Below are positions 63,473-64,000 of a stretch of DNA of 64,000 bases, piece after piece. The notes beneath the pieces were generated by a model that made no database searches, was not told where the DNA came from, and was given only the letters and a program-made list of their open reading frames with translations. The position numbers were made by a program, and so were the translations under genes. The stretch spans positions 13,330,001 through 13,394,000 of the forward strand of contig JBHGNT010000002.1 of assembly GCA_043228905.1 (NCBI GenBank), read 5' to 3'. Numbering within the stretch: the first letter of the stretch is position 1; each line of letters opens with the position of its first letter. This stretch comes from Azolla caroliniana. Its lineage: Eukaryota > Polypodiophyta.

Positions 63473-64000
63473 ATGGACCCACAAACGCCGTCGGAAGCGG
63501 CCAGGAAATGGCTCGGGCAACACGGACTGGATGGGTTCTTGACAATCATGGAGGCACCACCGCACAAAGAAGCCGACCAGGTCATCAAGGAGCTCGACAA
63601 AGAAGTCATCACCGAGGAAGCAATCCGTGCGCTAATAGGCCTTCCGGAGGGAGGTATTTTTCAGATCGATAACCCAACCTCGGAGCAACTCATCCGATAT
63701 TTCGGTGAGTACTCTGTAGCCGACAAAGGCTATCGAACGCAGGGCGGCGAAGATCCGCTATTCAGGGAGATAGCTCGAGTGCTCCATGAGTACGGCCACG
63801 TGTACCCCCGACCCCCTGTCATGCCAAAAAATCGGGCAGGGATGATCATAGCCACCTATGAAGGGATCAAGGTGGATTGGCCGGTGTTGATTGCAGAGGG
63901 TTTGTGCGCGGCAATCGACACAGTACGAGGAAAGGACGGCAAGGAGGGCCGGAAGCTGTGGCATGCCGTAGCTCAGTGGATAACATTGCTCGCGCCGCCG
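63473..64000 (+). CDS. accessory ORF of L, uncharacterised, open at the window end
   Basis: 176 codons from ATG 63473 (MDPQTPSEAARKWLGQHGLDG) without a stop to the window edge. Residues 117-176 (MPKNRAGMIIATYEGIKVDW ... AVAQWITLLAPP) match the start of the visible ORF in N at about 60% identity by eye. The first 116 residues are the part of this protein that is missing in N because copia M is inserted exactly before the equivalent methionine. Charged and helical in appearance, with no catalytic motif or signal peptide seen. If complete as in N, it would be roughly 950 residues with a central coiled coil. Function unknown. Confidence 0.7.
   Translation, partial: MDPQTPSEAARKWLGQHGLDGFLTIMEAPPHKEADQVIKELDKEVITEEAIRALIGLPEGGIFQIDNPTSEQLIRYFGEYSVADKGYRTQGGEDPLFREIARVLHEYGHVYPRPPVMPKNRAGMIIATYEGIKVDWPVLIAEGLCAAIDTVRGKDGKEGRKLWHAVAQWITLLAPP

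Larger units (their letters stand above)
58273..64000 (+). mobile_element. Ty3 element L, 5' LTR to accessory ORF, runs off the window
   Basis: 5' LTR (58273-58691), primer site, gag, a shortened pol without integrase, and an accessory ORF from 63473. It is inserted in copia M after aagac (58268-58272). The 3' LTR is outside the window, so the target duplication cannot be checked. Confidence 0.85.

Overview
The window looks like a repeat-rich stretch of a land-plant nuclear genome. Almost all of it is nested LTR retrotransposons, and only one convincing host gene is visible: a three-exon, HDAC6-type UBP zinc-finger gene at 44007-44763. Short introns, Ty1/copia and Ty3/gypsy elements with tRNA-iMet-like primer sites, chromodomain integrases and a hAT-type DUF659 fragment all fit a plant. 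The Ty3 lineage of the element at 21264-29264 is, as far as I recall, typical of non-flowering plants and fungi rather than angiosperms, so I suspect a bryophyte, fern or lycophyte. That is inference; no species is named.

Layout, left third: a decayed chromovirus copy A (1-3238); a Ty3 deletion derivative G with a 2-kb LTR carrying a 105-bp array (3248-6546, minus); a copia deletion derivative D (6547-7789, plus); and copia element C (7790-20502, minus), whose RNase H is split by a complete chromovirus B (9218-16222, 445-bp LTRs, TSD cttag). A Ty3 tail I (20504-21263) follows.

Middle: Ty3 element H (21264-29264, minus) is the one apparently intact element. It has two 1134-bp LTRs with one difference noticed, an open gag-protease frame and an open RT-RNaseH-integrase frame. 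Copia element F (29273-41106, minus, TSD ctcac) follows. Copia E is inserted in its 3' LTR (29605-34959, TSD actct), and a chromovirus fragment J sits in its RT (36338-38460), creating an open copia-gypsy chimeric reading frame. Then come LTR fragments, a solo LTR (42101-43329), the host gene, low-information DNA with small arrays, another solo LTR (48228-49116) and a hAT fragment.

Right: a four-level nest. Ty3 element K (from 51279) contains N (from 52939, minus), which contains copia M (from 55936, minus), which contains L (58273 to the window edge, plus). L and N are siblings that carry a long uncharacterised coiled-coil ORF between pol and the 3' LTR. I consider this the best candidate for an undescribed feature.

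Recurring themes: most in-frame stops in the decayed elements can be derived by a single C-to-T change on one strand (CGA to TGA, CAA/CAG to TAA/TAG, TGG to TAG), as expected for methylated transposons. Several LTRs carry tRNA-like A-box/B-box modules. Boundaries were placed by eye from LTR ends, primer sites and target duplications.
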